DNA of 64,000 bases from Streptomyces tardus (GCF_018101125.2 NZ_JAELVF020000004.1:648561-712560); one strand, 5' to 3'. Numbered from the stretch's first letter, positions 7,011 to 18,500 are shown. Numbers and translations: made by a program. Notes: generated by a model from the sequence alone, not told the origin.

Positions 7011-8681
7011 TCAGTCGGTGGAGCGGCGCCAGCGGTCGGCCTCCAGCAGCGAGGCGTCGGCGGGGCGGGCCTCGTCGAAGACCGGCCGGCCGGCGACGCT
7101 CACCCGCATCCCGTCGACGTACACGCCCCGCCCCTGGTTGTCGCCGTCGGTGGTGTATGTCCAGCGCAGATGGGTGGTGGTGGCCGGCAGCTCCGCGGCG
7201 GCGACCAGCCACCGCCGACCGGACCAGCCGGCGAACCCGCCCTCGCTGCGCCAGCGGTGGGCCCCGCCGCGCAGGGTGAACGCCACCGGCGTCCAGCTGC
7301 GCCCGCCGTCCTCGGACCGCTCGAACGTGCCCCGGTCCACCTCGGGTTCGGTGTCGTACCAGAGCCGGAAGTACGCGCGTGCCGGGCCCCGCAGTGCGGG
7401 CAGCGGTGCGGTCAGGGTCGCTGCGGCCTCCGCCGTCGGCTCCGCGCGCCAGGAGGTGCGGCCGGAGACCGGACGGACGGGGACGGCGCGGGCGAAGGCC
7501 CGGGCGGGCAGCCGCCGGTAGCCGCTCTCGGTGCCGCGTTCGCGGGTGGGGTGGACGCGGTTGGTCAGCAGGACGAAGACGGTGCCCGCGACAGGGTCGA
7601 CGACCAGGCAGGTGCCGGTGTAGCCGGTGTGGCCCGTGGTGACCGCTGTGGTCAGGGCGTCCATGTAGAAACGCTGGTCCACCTGCCAGCCCAGGCCGCG
7701 CGGCGAGGCGCCCAGCGGTGCGCTGTGGTCGGTGAGCACCTCCCGCACCGACTCCTCCGAGAGGATTCTGGTGCGGCCGTAACGCCCGCCGTTGGCCATG
7801 AGTTGACCGAAGGCGGCCAGATCGCGGGCGGTGGAGAACAGCCCGGCGTGGCCCGCGACGCCGCCCAGTGCCCAGGCGTTCTCGTCATGCACGGTGCCGC
7901 GCACCATGCCGCGGTCCGTGCCCGGCTGCCACTCGGTGGCGGCGACCCGCGCGTGCAGCGCCTCGGGCGGGTTGAAGCAGGTGTCGCGCATCCCGAGCGG
8001 ACCGGTCAGGCGCTCGGCGACCAGGGTGTCCAGCGTGCGCCCGGTGACGCGTTCCATCAGTCGGCCGAGGGAGATCATGTTGAGATCGGAGTAGGTGTGG
8101 GCGGTGCCCGGCGGCGTCTCCAACTCGGAGGCGTAGATCGCCGCGTACCGTGCCTCGTTGTCCGGCAGCGCGTACAGGTCGATCCAGGACACCATCCCCG
8201 ACTGGTGCGTCAGCAACTGCCGTACGGTGATCGCCGATTTGGCGCTGTCGGTGGCGGCGAACTCGGGCAGATGGCGGGCGGCCGGATCGTCCAGCGAGAT
8301 CAGCCGCTGCTCGGCGAGCTGCACGGCGAGCAGGGAGGTGAAGAGCTTGGTCACCGACGCCAGGTCGAAGATCGTGTCCTCGGCCATCGGGACCCGGCTG
8401 CCGGGCGGAAGCTCGACGGCCTCCTCGCGCTCCTCGTCCCAGCGTTCGTAACGCACCGCGTGACCCAGCGCGCGATGGGCCACGATGACGCCGTCCTTCG
8501 CCGCGAGCAGCACACACCCCGGGAAGGAGGGGGCGGGCCGCCCCGGGCCGGCGCTCAGGAAGGTCTCTGCCTCCTCGGCGATGCGTGCGATGTGCCCCGG
8601 CACCAGTCCGACCTGCTGCGGTCTGCCGCGGCGCAACCGCCGTGCGACGCGCGGAAACCGGACGTCCTCGGGGGTGAGCAC
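7011..8681 (-). CDS. Class C beta-lactamase-fold serine hydrolase (YbbE-like), N-terminus frameshifted
   Basis: The 556-residue open frame carries a serine beta-lactamase/esterase domain: SVTK (SxxK nucleophile), YSDLN (YxN-like) and HTGYTG (the KTG-box position), then a ~180-residue beta-rich C-terminal extension. It is third in an operon after NagZ- and NamZ-type genes, as in Bacillus peptidoglycan recycling loci that also carry a beta-lactamase-like gene. Processing of cell-wall peptides or esters is inferred. The frame opens at GTG 8681 with no signal peptide. A second frame starting at ATG 8808 encodes a clear Tat signal (GRRRFLYGAGALGAG) directly upstream. A one-base change in the C/G-rich stretch near 8680-8700 would join them, giving a full gene 7011-8808. 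Confidence 0.78.
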   Translation of the reverse strand: MLTPEDVRFPRVARRLRRGRPQQVGLVPGHIARIAEEAETFLSAGPGRPAPSFPGCVLLAAKDGVIVAHRALGHAVRYERWDEEREEAVELPPGSRVPMAEDTIFDLASVTKLFTSLLAVQLAEQRLISLDDPAARHLPEFAATDSAKSAITVRQLLTHQSGMVSWIDLYALPDNEARYAAIYASELETPPGTAHTYSDLNMISLGRLMERVTGRTLDTLVAERLTGPLGMRDTCFNPPEALHARVAATEWQPGTDRGMVRGTVHDENAWALGGVAGHAGLFSTARDLAAFGQLMANGGRYGRTRILSEESVREVLTDHSAPLGASPRGLGWQVDQRFYMDALTTAVTTGHTGYTGTCLVVDPVAGTVFVLLTNRVHPTRERGTESGYRRLPARAFARAVPVRPVSGRTSWRAEPTAEAAATLTAPLPALRGPARAYFRLWYDTEPEVDRGTFERSEDGGRSWTPVAFTLRGGAHRWRSEGGFAGWSGRRWLVAAAELPATTTHLRWTYTTDGDNQGRGVYVDGMRVSVAGRPVFDEARPADASLLEADRWRRSTD

Positions 8682-8895
8682 CGGCGGCCGGGCCGGTCGT
8701 CGCGAGCAGCCCGGCGAGCCCAGCGCCCAGCGCCCCGGCGCCGTACAGGAAACGTCGCCGCCCCACTGCGTCCGTACGCGAACTCGACGGATCCTGCTGA
8801 CCGTTCATGGGCGACGACCGTTCTCTCGGCGGGGCGGGCGAGCGGGGGCTCGCGGTGGCGGCAGGGCGGATCGGCGGGGGCGCCGGTCCGGGGGA

Positions 8896-10182
8896 TCAGC
8901 GGTAGAGCAGGTGCGCCTCCCGCAGTCGGCGGAAGGCGCGCAGATCGCGCTGCCAGATCGCGGTGACGTCGTCGACGTCCGCGCCCTGCTCGATCGCCAG
9001 CCGCACCTTGGCGTTGCCGCTGAGCTTGTCCAGCCAGTACGCGCCGTCGCCGTCCTGGCTGCGCCATCCGTAGTCGGGGAAGATCCGCCGCTGGTCCACC
9101 AGCAGCGCCACCGCGGTGCGGATCGGGTCCAGCGCGGTGTCGTCGGTGATCTGCACCTCCACGCCGCCGCAGGACTTGTCCGCCCACTTGGAGAAGGTGG
9201 GCTTGAAGTACGCCTCCCGGAAGGCGACTCCGGGCAGCTTGCGGGCGGAGAGCGCCTCCTGCCAGCGGTGGTCGACGTCCGGGGCGCCCAGCAGCTGGAA
9301 CGGCTGGGTGGTCCCGCGCCCCTCGGACAGTGCGGACGCCTCGAACCAGCCGGTGCCCGGGTAGATGCGCGCGGTGGCCGGCGTCGGCATGTTCGGCGAG
9401 GGTGCGACCCACGGCAGGCCGGTGTCCTCCCAGCGGTCCCGGCGGCGCCAGCCCGTGAGCCGTTCGACGTGCAGCTCCGCCTTCTTGCCCCCGGTGTCCT
9501 CGGGCACGAACGTCTCGTTGAAGAGCGTCGCCAGCTCGCCGACCGTCATCCCGTGCTGCTGGGCGATGGGCTTGAGCCCGACGAAGGAGGAGTGCTTCGG
9601 GTCGAGCACGGGGCCGGTGGCCTCCCGCCCGGAGAGCGGGTTGGGCCGGTCCAGCACCACGAAGCGCAGCCCCAGTTCGGCGGCGGCCTCCAGCGCGAGG
9701 CACATCGTCCAGATGTAGGTGTAGAAACGCGAACCCACGTCCTGGATGTCGAACACCACGGCGTCCAGGCGCAGTTCGGCGAAGAGCTCGCGCATCGTGG
9801 AGGTGTCGTTGTACGCGTTGTAGACCGGCAGGCCGGTCTTCTCGTCGACGAAGTAGTCCTCGCCCTCGCCCGCCTGCGAGGTGCCGCGGAAGCCGTGCTC
9901 GGGACCGAAGACGGCGACCAGGTCCACCTTCCCGTCGCCGGTCATCACGTCCACCACGTGCCGCAGTCGCTCGTCGACCCCGGTGGGGTTGGAGATGATG
10001 CCCACCCGGCGTCCGCGCAGCGAGGCGTAGCCGCTGCGGCGCAGCGCGTCGAACCCCGTGCGCACCCGGCGCCCGGAGGCGTGCGCCGCCTCCGGGCCGG
10101 CCGCCAGGGCACTCGCTCCCGGCACCAGCGCCCCGGCGGCGGCCAGCCCCACCGAACCCGTCAACAGACTTCTGCGTCGCAC
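8896..10182 (-). CDS. namZ: NamZ-type exo-beta-N-acetylmuramidase (DUF1343), Tat-exported
   Basis: 428 residues from GTG 10182, with GAGGAG five bases upstream. It opens with a Tat-like signal (MRRRSLLTGSVGLAAAG). DUF1343 signatures are GIISNPTGVD, FGPEHGFRG, FDIQDVGSRFYTYIW and LDRPNPLSG. Characterised members remove terminal MurNAc from the non-reducing end of peptidoglycan fragments, working with NagZ, which removes GlcNAc. Both enzymes are encoded here in one operon, with 58 bases between them. Action outside the membrane is inferred from the signal peptide. Confidence 0.87.
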   Translation of the reverse strand: MRRRSLLTGSVGLAAAGALVPGASALAAGPEAAHASGRRVRTGFDALRRSGYASLRGRRVGIISNPTGVDERLRHVVDVMTGDGKVDLVAVFGPEHGFRGTSQAGEGEDYFVDEKTGLPVYNAYNDTSTMRELFAELRLDAVVFDIQDVGSRFYTYIWTMCLALEAAAELGLRFVVLDRPNPLSGREATGPVLDPKHSSFVGLKPIAQQHGMTVGELATLFNETFVPEDTGGKKAELHVERLTGWRRRDRWEDTGLPWVAPSPNMPTPATARIYPGTGWFEASALSEGRGTTQPFQLLGAPDVDHRWQEALSARKLPGVAFREAYFKPTFSKWADKSCGGVEVQITDDTALDPIRTAVALLVDQRRIFPDYGWRSQDGDGAYWLDKLSGNAKVRLAIEQGADVDDVTAIWQRDLRAFRRLREAHLLYR

Positions 10183-10240
10183 CCTTGCTCCTCAGCTTCG
10201 GTCGTCCTCGTTCCGCTTCGAACCCTGCCGGTTCCGCGGT

Positions 10241-12279
10241 TCATCGTCGATAGCGCAGACCGTGCCCGAAACGGAACATCGGCTTCTGCGGATCCTGTGC
10301 GCTCGGCACCGTCACCGGCAGCCTGCCGCGCGGAGCGCTCTCGCCGAGCAGCACCCGCACCGCGGACTCCACCGCCACCGGGCTGCGCGAGTAGGTCGCC
10401 AGATGGGTTCCGGCGTCCGGGTAGTGGGCGATGTCGTACGGCGTGCCGACGGCCACCGTCACCACTGCCGCGCCGGCGGCCTCCAACTCCTGCACCAGCC
10501 GCGCCTGTCCGGGCGACTTGCCGGTGCCGTTGGTGAGCACCACCACGGTGTCGTGGTCCTTCGCCTCGCGCACGGTCTCGGCCACCGCGTCGGCGGAAGG
10601 GTTGTCGCCCGGCCAGTGGTGTGCGGCGGTGGCGCCGTGCTCCTTCAGCCGGTCGGCGAACTGCTCGGTGGCGGCTTCGCCCCACCCCGTGACCAGCAGC
10701 CGGTCCCGGGCGCCGCCGTCCAGCGGCAGCAGCCCGTCCTCGTTGCGGATCAACGTGGTCGTACGGTCGCTGAGCCGCTGGGCGGCCCCGAGGTTCCCCG
10801 GTGTGCCCACCCGTCGGTCCACCTCGGACGGGTCGACGAGGGGCCGCTGCACGATGCCGCGGTCGTGCTTGAGCTTGAGTATCCGGCGCACCGAGGTGTC
10901 GATGCGCTCCTCCGTGAGCTCGCCGGACTTCACGGCCTCGAGCACGGCGCGATGGGCGCCCGGCAGGTCCGGCGGCATCAGCAGGACGTCCACCCCGGCC
11001 TTGAGCGCCCGCACCGGCACCTCCTCGTCCGGGTAGGTCTCCCGTACGCCCTCCATCGCCAGCGAGTCGGTGACCACGACGCCGTCGTAGCCCAGTTCCT
11101 CGCGCAGCAGCCCGGTCATGATCGGTTCGGAGAGGGTGGCGGGGTCACCGGTCGGGTCGAGCTCGGGGAACTGGATGTGCGCGCTCATGATCGAGTCGAC
11201 GCCGGCGCGTATCGCCTGGCGGAACGGAGGCGCGTCCAGCTTCCGCCACTCCGGGAGGGTGTGGTGGATGACCGGCAGGGCGGTGTGGCTGTCCACGTCC
11301 GTGTCGCCGTGCCCGGGGAAGTGTTTGGCGGTCGCCACGACACTCCCGCGGCCCGACTGGAAGCCGCGCACCTGGGCCGCCGCGAGCGCTGCGGTGAGCC
11401 GCGGATCGCTGCTGAACGCCCGGGTGCCGATGACCGGGTTGGCCGGATTGACGTTGACGTCCGCGACCGGCGCGTAGTTCTGGTTGATGCCGACGGCCCG
11501 CAGCTCGCTGCCCGAGATCCGGGCGGCCCGCCGGGCGTCGGCCGGCCGATGGGTGGCGCCCAGCGCCATCGCCCCGGGCAGCCTGGTGGCCGGGGTGCTG
11601 AGCCTGCTCACGTCGCCGTGCTCCTGGTCGGTGGAGACCAGCAGCGGGACGCCCGACTTCCGCTCGCCCAGGGCGGCTTGCTGGAGGCCGTTGGAGAGGC
11701 CGGCGACCTGCGCGGGCTGCGCCAGGTTGTCCGACCAGGCGAAGTAGATGACGCCGCCGAGGTGGTACTTCTCGACCGCCTCGCGGCCGTTGTCCACGCC
11801 GAGCCACTCCTGGTTGCGCGCGACGTCCTCGGGGTCGGTGGTGTCGGCGCTCTCGCCGTAGACGTAGGTGTTGAAGAGTTGTCCGACCTTCTGCTCCAAC
11901 GACATCGTGCGCAGCTGCCGTTCGGCCCAGCGCGAGGCCTCGCCCCGACGCTCGGCGGCCGGTGCGTCCGCGCTCGCGGTACCGGCGGCGCTCACGGTGC
12001 CGGCGGCGGGCGGATGCGTCGGCGGGGCGGCCTGGGCCGGTGAGGCGGTCAGCAGCAGTGCGCCCACTGCGCAGCCGGTGATCAGCCGTCGGCGGGGCGG
12101 CCCGGAAGGGGAGTCGGCCGGCGGTTCCCGTGGTGCTCGGCACGGAACCGCGGGTGCGGGCGGGGGCGGGGGAGCGGTCTCGCCGGAACGGGCGGAGCCG
12201 TGTCCGACAGGACCGCCGATCGGGGCGGCCGGGGTTGGGCATGAGTAACGCAGGCGCGAGTACCACTCGTAAAGACCAC
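10241..12279 (-). CDS. nagZ: GH3 beta-N-acetylglucosaminidase, NagZ/YbbD-like, exported; start uncertain
   Basis: The reading has the GH3 active-site block KHFPGHGDTDVDSH and the nucleophile segment VVVTDSLAMEGV, followed by a C-terminal GH3 domain ending in FRFGHGLRYRR. It should cleave terminal GlcNAc from cell-wall or chitin fragments. A Tat-like signal (PRRRLITGCAVGALLLTA) ends in SPAQAA. The 5' end is odd. In this frame no ATG, GTG or TTG lies between the dre operator (12292-12307) and the signal peptide. The nearest plausible starts, GTG 12279 (GGGGG seven bases before) and ATG 12242, are in other frames. The true frame stays open to ATG 12520. The coordinates assume GTG 12279 and one frame error in the C-rich stretch 12150-12200. 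Confidence 0.75.
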
Positions 12280-12291
12280 GGGCGCACCCCC

Positions 12292-12307
12292 GGTGGTCTA
12301 CACCAGT
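12292..12307 (-). promoter_or_regulatory. DasR-type (dre) operator upstream of nagZ
   Basis: Read on the minus strand, ACTGGTGTAGACCACC matches 14 of 16 positions of the dre consensus and is the best site in the window. It sits just upstream of the likely nagZ start, where a GntR-family repressor responding to amino-sugar phosphates would block transcription of the nagZ-namZ-hydrolase operon. Confidence 0.75.
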
Positions 12308-12485
12308 TGAGCAAGTGCTGACCTGGTGTTGTGCCGTTGAGTGGCGGAAACTTTCAGTCCGAGGCGCCGCTGCCGTCAACTCCCGCCCGCCCGCGGTCCG
12401 ATGCCTGTCGGTGTCTTCAGCGGTGCAGGTGGCGGTGACGGCGTCGGGCTCGGGCGTGGGGCGCGGTGCGCCTGGGCGTGAGCGA

Positions 12486-12518
12486 GCGGTGGGGCGGCCT
12501 GTTGTGGCGCCCCACCGC
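12486..12518 (-). terminator. Hairpin downstream of the megasynthase gene
   Basis: 11-bp perfect arms (12486-12496 and 12508-12518) with an 11-base loop, 76 bases beyond the megasynthase stop. No T-run. It would separate megasynthase transcription from nagZ. Confidence 0.5.
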
Positions 12519-12593
12519 ACGCCGTGGCCGCGGCCGAGCCCGCAGGCTCGACGCAGACCGATCTCCCGGCGCCGAGCCGACGGACGGCGAGCG

Positions 12594-15500
12594 CTACCGC
12601 TGGTCGTACTCCGTGGCTGGACGCAGCAGTTCGGACAGTGGCAGCTCCGGGTCGGCGGCGACCCGGCGCAGCAGCGCGATCAGTTCGGCGGACCAGGACT
12701 CGACGGTCGCCGACGAGAAGAGGTCGGTGGAGTACTCGAACGTCACCGTGAGCCCCTGTTCGTGCGGTGCGAGGACGACGTAGAGCTCGGTGCGTGCGAC
12801 ACCAGCGGTCGGCAGCGTACGCACCGTGGAGGACAGCCCTGCCAGCTCGACGCTCTGCGGCGGTGCGGTGACCACGGTGAAGAGCACGTTCGGCACCAGC
12901 GCGGCGGGCAGCCCCGGCTCCAGGAGATCGACGATCTCCCCGAGCGGGAGGTCCTGGTGGTCCAGCACCGAGAAGAGCGTCCCGCCCAACTGCCGTACCA
13001 GCTCCGCGAATCCCTCGACCCCGCCGAACCCGGCCCGCAGCGGCACCGCGTCGCCGACCAGGCCGACGACCTGCTCGCGGTCCCGGCCCAGCCGGTTGGC
13101 GTTGGAGACGGTGAGGACCAGGTCCTCGCCGGGCGTACGGCCGGTCGCCTCCGAGCGCCGGCGTGCCGCCCACACCGCGAAGGCACCGGCCAGCACGGAG
13201 TACGGCGTGGCACCGAGCGACCGTGCGGCCTGCGCGAGCTGCGCGCCGAAGTCCCCGTCCAGCTCCCCGACACACAGCGCTCCACGACCGGAGAGCACCG
13301 GGGGCCTCGGCCGGTCGCAGGGCAGCGCGAGTACGGTCGTCGTCCCCTTCAGCTCGGCACGCCAGAACTCCTCCAGCTCCGCCCCGCGCGCCGCGTCCCG
13401 CTCGCTCTCGGCCCGGGCGACCTCGGTGAACCGGCCCGCGGGGACGGCGAACCGGGGAGCGTCGCCCTGCACACGGGCCCGGTAGAGCTCACCCAGGTCG
13501 CGCCACAGCACACCGAAGGACCACCCGTCGCAGATGGCGTGGTGCCAGACGGTCAGCAGGGTCCAACTCTCGGGGCCGCGACGGGCCAGCCGGAAGCGGA
13601 AGAGCGGCGCCCGGTCCATCGCGATCACCTGCGCCACCTGTTCCCGGCACCAGCGCTCCACGGTGTCCAACGCGTCGTCGGCCGCCCCGTGCGCGCTCTC
13701 GTCGGCAGGCCGTGGGTACGAGCCGTCGGTCGTCTCCGGCCGTGCCGGACCGTCCGCGAGCTGCGGCCCTCCCGTCAGCTCGGTGATCGGCAGCTCCACC
13801 GGTACGTCCGCGAGCTCTTCCACCAGGAGCCGTTCCGCCCTCCGTACGGCCCGACTGCGGAGTGCGCCGTGGCGTGCGACGAGGCCGGCGAGTGCCTGCC
13901 GCAGATCCTCCGGGTCGAGCGTGCCCTCCAGATCGATCCGCTGGGCGACGTTGTAGACGCTGGCGTCCTCCCGTTGGTGGTGGCGCAGCCAGAGCCTGCG
14001 CATCGTGGCCGGCATCGGCGCCCTGTCCACCACCTCCGCCGCCCCGTCGCGATCCGCGTCGTCCCCCTCCGGCGGGTCCACCGCATCGTTCGCCGGCGTC
14101 GCGGGCTCCGGCGGTGCCACGGCTTGGTTGCGTTCCGCGGGTTCCGTAGCCGAGGCGGCGGGCTCCGCCGTGGCTTCCGGCAACCGGCCGGGAGTACCCG
14201 GCCGGGGGGACGTGCCGAACTCGCGTGCTGTCTCCCGCTGTTCCAGCATCCGCGCCAGCGCGCGGATGGTCGGTGCGCGGAAGAAGTCGGCCATGGACAG
14301 GCCCGGATTCCACAGAGCGGTAATCCGGTTCATCAACCGAACCGCGCTCAGCGAGTGGCCGCCCACCGAGAAGAACGAACGGGTCACGCCGATCCGACGC
14401 AGCTCCAACTCCTCGCACCAGACCGCGTGCAGCGCCTTCTCCCAGTCGGTCGACGGCGGTACATCATTCTGACCGCCGCCCGCGTCGCCGGCCCGGCCGG
14501 GCTCGGGCAGCCGTGCACGGTCGAGCTTGCCGGCGGCGTTCACCGGCAGCCGGTCGAGGACCACCCAGCCGCGCGGTACGAGGTGGTCGGGCAACATCTC
14601 GGCCAGCGCGGCGCGCAGCGTCTCGGCCCCGACGTCCGTGCTTCTCCCGACCACGTAGGCGACCAGCTCCCACTGTCCGTGCCGGTCGCGGCGGGGCAGC
14701 ACCACGGCGTCGCGGACCCCGGAGAGCGCGGCCAACGCCGCCTGCACCTCGCCCGGCTCGACGCGGTGGCCGCGGACCTTGACCCGGTCGTCGATCCGGC
14801 CGAGGAACTGGAGAGTGCCGTCGGAGTTCCAGCGGCCCAGGTCACCGGTGCGGTACCGGCGCCCGCCCGCCACTGCGGTCGTGAACGCCGCCGCGGTCTC
14901 CCGCGGGCGCGCGTGGTAGCCATGGGCCACGGGCACACCGCCGAGGTGGATCTCCCCGGTCGAACCCACCGGCACCGGTTGCCCCGCATCGTCGAGCACT
15001 TCTACCACCGCGCCCGGGATCGGCCGCCCGATCGGCGCCCACCTCGGGCCCCGCGGGTCCACCTGCTGGGAGGTGACGATGACCGAGGCCTCCGTCGGCC
15101 CGTACTGGTTGTGAAGCGCCAGACGGGGATGAGCGGCGAGGAACTCCCGCAGGGCGGGGCCCACTTCGAGCGCCTCGCCCGCCGAGATCAGCTCCCGCAC
15201 CGAGGGCAGCTCCACACCGCTGTCCACCAGGTGCTTGAGCGGGGTGTACGGCATGAACATCCTGCCCACCCCGTGCCGCCGCACCACCTCGGCCAGCGCG
15301 ACGGGATCGTGGCGGTCGGAGTCGTCGACCAGCACCAGCGCCGCTCCGGAGGCGAGCGTCGTGAAGATCTCCTGCACGCTCACGTCGAAGACGGCGGAGG
15401 TCCACTGGAGGGTGCGCAGCGGCGGATGGGCCGCCAGCTGTGCGCGCACCAGATTGACCGGCCCCCGGTGCGGCACCACCACGGCCTTGGGCCGCCCGGT

Positions 15501-18500
15501 CGAGCCCGAGGTGTAGAGCAGATACGCGGTGTCCTCGGGCCGTACCCCACCGCCGACCGGCTCCCCGTGGTCCTCCCCGACGCCGACCGGCTCCCCGGGC
15601 CGCGCCGCATCGACGGGCCCGAAGCAGCCGTCCGCGTCGAGGTGCTGGACCGGCGTGCCGTCCCCGAGGCCCGGGTGGGCGCGCAGCAACTCCTCGGTGG
15701 CCAGGAGCAGCACGGGCTCCGAGTCCAGGAGCTGGTCCGCCAGCCGCGGCGTCGGCGCTCCGGGGTCCAGCGGTACGTACGCGGCGCCGGCCGCGAGCAC
15801 CGCGGGCAGTGCGGCGATCAGGCCCGCGCTCCGTGGCAGCAGTACCGCGACGCGGCTGCCGCGCCCCGCCCCACGGGCTTGCAGCAGACGCGTCAGAGAG
15901 CCGATTCGCAGCGCCAACTCGCCGTAGGACAGACGCTGTTCGCCGTGCTCGACGGCCACGGCGTCCGGTGTCCGGCGGGCCTGTCGCAGTACCAGTGCGT
16001 GCAGCGTGGTGTCCTCGTGCGTCGTTGTCCCGGCGGGGCGCCCGAGCCCGTCCAGCACAGCGCGGTCGGCGTCCGAGACGGCGGTCAGCTCCCCGAAGGT
16101 CGCTGCCGGGGCCTCGACCGCCCGCCGCAGCACCAGCTCCACGTACGCCACCAGGCGCCGCACCGTGACGGCGTCGAAGAGCGCCGTGTCGTACTCCACC
16201 ATCATCCGCACCCCGTTCCCGTGGTGTGTCAGGTAGAAGCTGAGGTCGAAGGGGGCGCGGTCGCTCGGTACGTCGATCAGGGCGGCGCGCACCGCGGGCG
16301 GGGCGAAGTCGACCGCGGACTCGCGCTCGTACTCCACCATCACCTGGAAGAGCGGGTTCCGGCCCGGGTCGCGTCGCGGGTTCAGCCGTTCCACCAGCTC
16401 TTCGAAGGGCACCTCCCGGTGCTCGTACGCGTCGGCGCCGGCCTCCCGCACCCGGAGCAGCAGTGCGGGGAAGTCCGGATCGCCGGTGAAGTCCAGCCGC
16501 AGCGGCACGGTGTCCAGGAAGAGGCCGATCAGCTGCTCCTGGCCGGCGGAGCGCGCCGAGACCGCGGTGCCGACCACCAGGTCCCGCTGCCCCGCGAAGC
16601 GTGCCAGGACCGCGCCGACCGCGGCGGTCAGCGCCATGAACGGCGTCGCACGCCGCTCGGCGGCCAGGGCGCAGACGGCGGCGACGAGCCGGCCGTCCAG
16701 CTCGTGGGTGAGGCTCGCTCCCTCGCCGGTGCGCACCGCGGGCCGCGGCCGGTCGGTCGGCAGCTCCAGATCGGGGGCGTCCGCCAGCCGACCGCGCCAG
16801 AACTCCACCGACGCCGCGACCTCCCGCTCGTCCGGCGCGACAACCGCGGGAACGGGCAACTCCGAGACGTCGACGGGGTGTTGCGGGTCCGCCGAGGTCA
16901 GGACGCGGTAGTGCGCGGCGAGTTCGCCGACCAGCACGGCGGTCGAGGAGGAGTCGAAGACGATGTGGTGGGCGAGGAGGAACAGGAGATGGCGCTCGTC
17001 GGAGAGCCGCAGCAGCCGGGCGCGCAGGAGCGGGCCCTCGGCGAGGTCGAACGTCTCTCGCCCCGCCGTCTCGAGCACCGCGCGCAGCGCCTCGTCGACG
17101 GTGGCGCCGTCGTGGTCCTCGACCGGACAGTGCGCCGCCATGTCCGCCCGCACCTCGCGGAAGGGCACGCCCTCCCGGTCGCCGAAGACGGTGCGCAGCG
17201 CCGCGTGACGTGCCACGGCCGCCAGCAGCGACTCCCGCAACGCCCCGGTGTCCAGAGCGCCTTCGAGCAGCACGGCCTTCGGCTCGTGGTACATGCTGCT
17301 GCCGGGATGCAGCTGCTCCAGGAACCAGATCCGCCGCTGCGCGGGCGTCAGCGGCAGTCCGGACGTCTGCGGCCCGGCTTCCGCCGGGCCCTCGGGCACC
17401 GGCCGGTGGCCGGCGTCACGACCCCGGTCGGAAGCCGGCTGCGGCGCCGGCCCGTCGGGCAGGGCCGCCGTTGACGGGGCCTCGGGGCCGGAGACGCCGG
17501 GCTGCGGGGCGTGGGACTGCGGGGCGTACGCGTGCGCGGCGTGGGACCGCGGCTCGTACGGCTGCGCCTGTGCGCGACGGAGCCGGTCCAGGACCGGCAG
17601 CGCGGCCATGACCTGTTCGCGGGGGACACCGAAGTCGACGAAGCAGGCGATCTCGTCCGCACCCGCCGCCACCAGGCCCTCGACGACCTCGGCGGCCTCC
17701 CGCTCGTCACCGATCAGCGCACGCGAGGAGCAGTAGCGGTCGTAGGCGCGGGAGAGCAGGAAGTCGACGTCCTCCTCCGAAGCGCCCTCCAGGTCCACGT
17801 CGAAGCCCAGGCTGTTGGTCACCTGGTCGAACAGGGAGAGCGAGGAACGCAGATAGGAGACGAACGGCCGGTACGCCTGCGCGCGTGCCCGCTCGCCGTC
17901 CTCGCCGAGGTAGGTGTGCACCAGCACCACGACCCGGCCCTGCGCCGGATCCAGCCCGTGCTCGGCGCGGGTGCGCCGGTAGAGCGCGATGTTCTCCGCC
18001 AGCTGCTCCACGGTCTGGGTCATCAGATTGGTGACCACCCCCAGCCCTTCGGCGGCGGCCCTGCGGTAGCTGTCCGGATTGCTCACCACAGCGACGTACA
18101 TCGGCAGTTCACGCTGGACAGGGCGCGGATGCAGCGTCACCTCGACCGGGCTGCCGTCCCCGGCCGCGGTCGCCAGCGGGCGGCCGGACCACAGCGTCCG
18201 TACGTCCGCCAGCTGCTCGTACATCACCTCGCGGTGGCGGCCGTAGTGCTGCGGGGCGAGCGCGAAGTCCGTCGCGTGCCACCCGCCGGCGAAGCACAGC
18301 CCGGCCCGTCCGCCGGAGAGGTTGTCCACCACCGACCACTCCTCGGCGACCCGGATCGGGTGGTGCAGCGGCAGTACGACCGAACCGGCCTGAAGGCGGA
18401 TCCGGCGGGTTCGGGTGGCGAGTGCGGCGGCCAGCACGGAGGGGTTGGGGAAGAGCGACCCGAAGGAGTTGAAGTGCCGTTCGGGGAACCACAGCGCGTG

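Larger units (their letters stand above)
12280..12593. other. 314-base region between megasynthase end and nagZ
   Basis: Contains the nagZ dre operator (12292-12307) and a hairpin at 12486-12518 downstream of the megasynthase. No gene is seen; long plus-strand frames here are antisense shadows. Confidence 0.6.

Noticed and set aside
12315..17474. Plus-strand open frame of 1719 codons opposite the megasynthase
   Set aside because: Arg/Gly/Val-rich shadow of the minus-strand NRPS domains; no recognisable motif.
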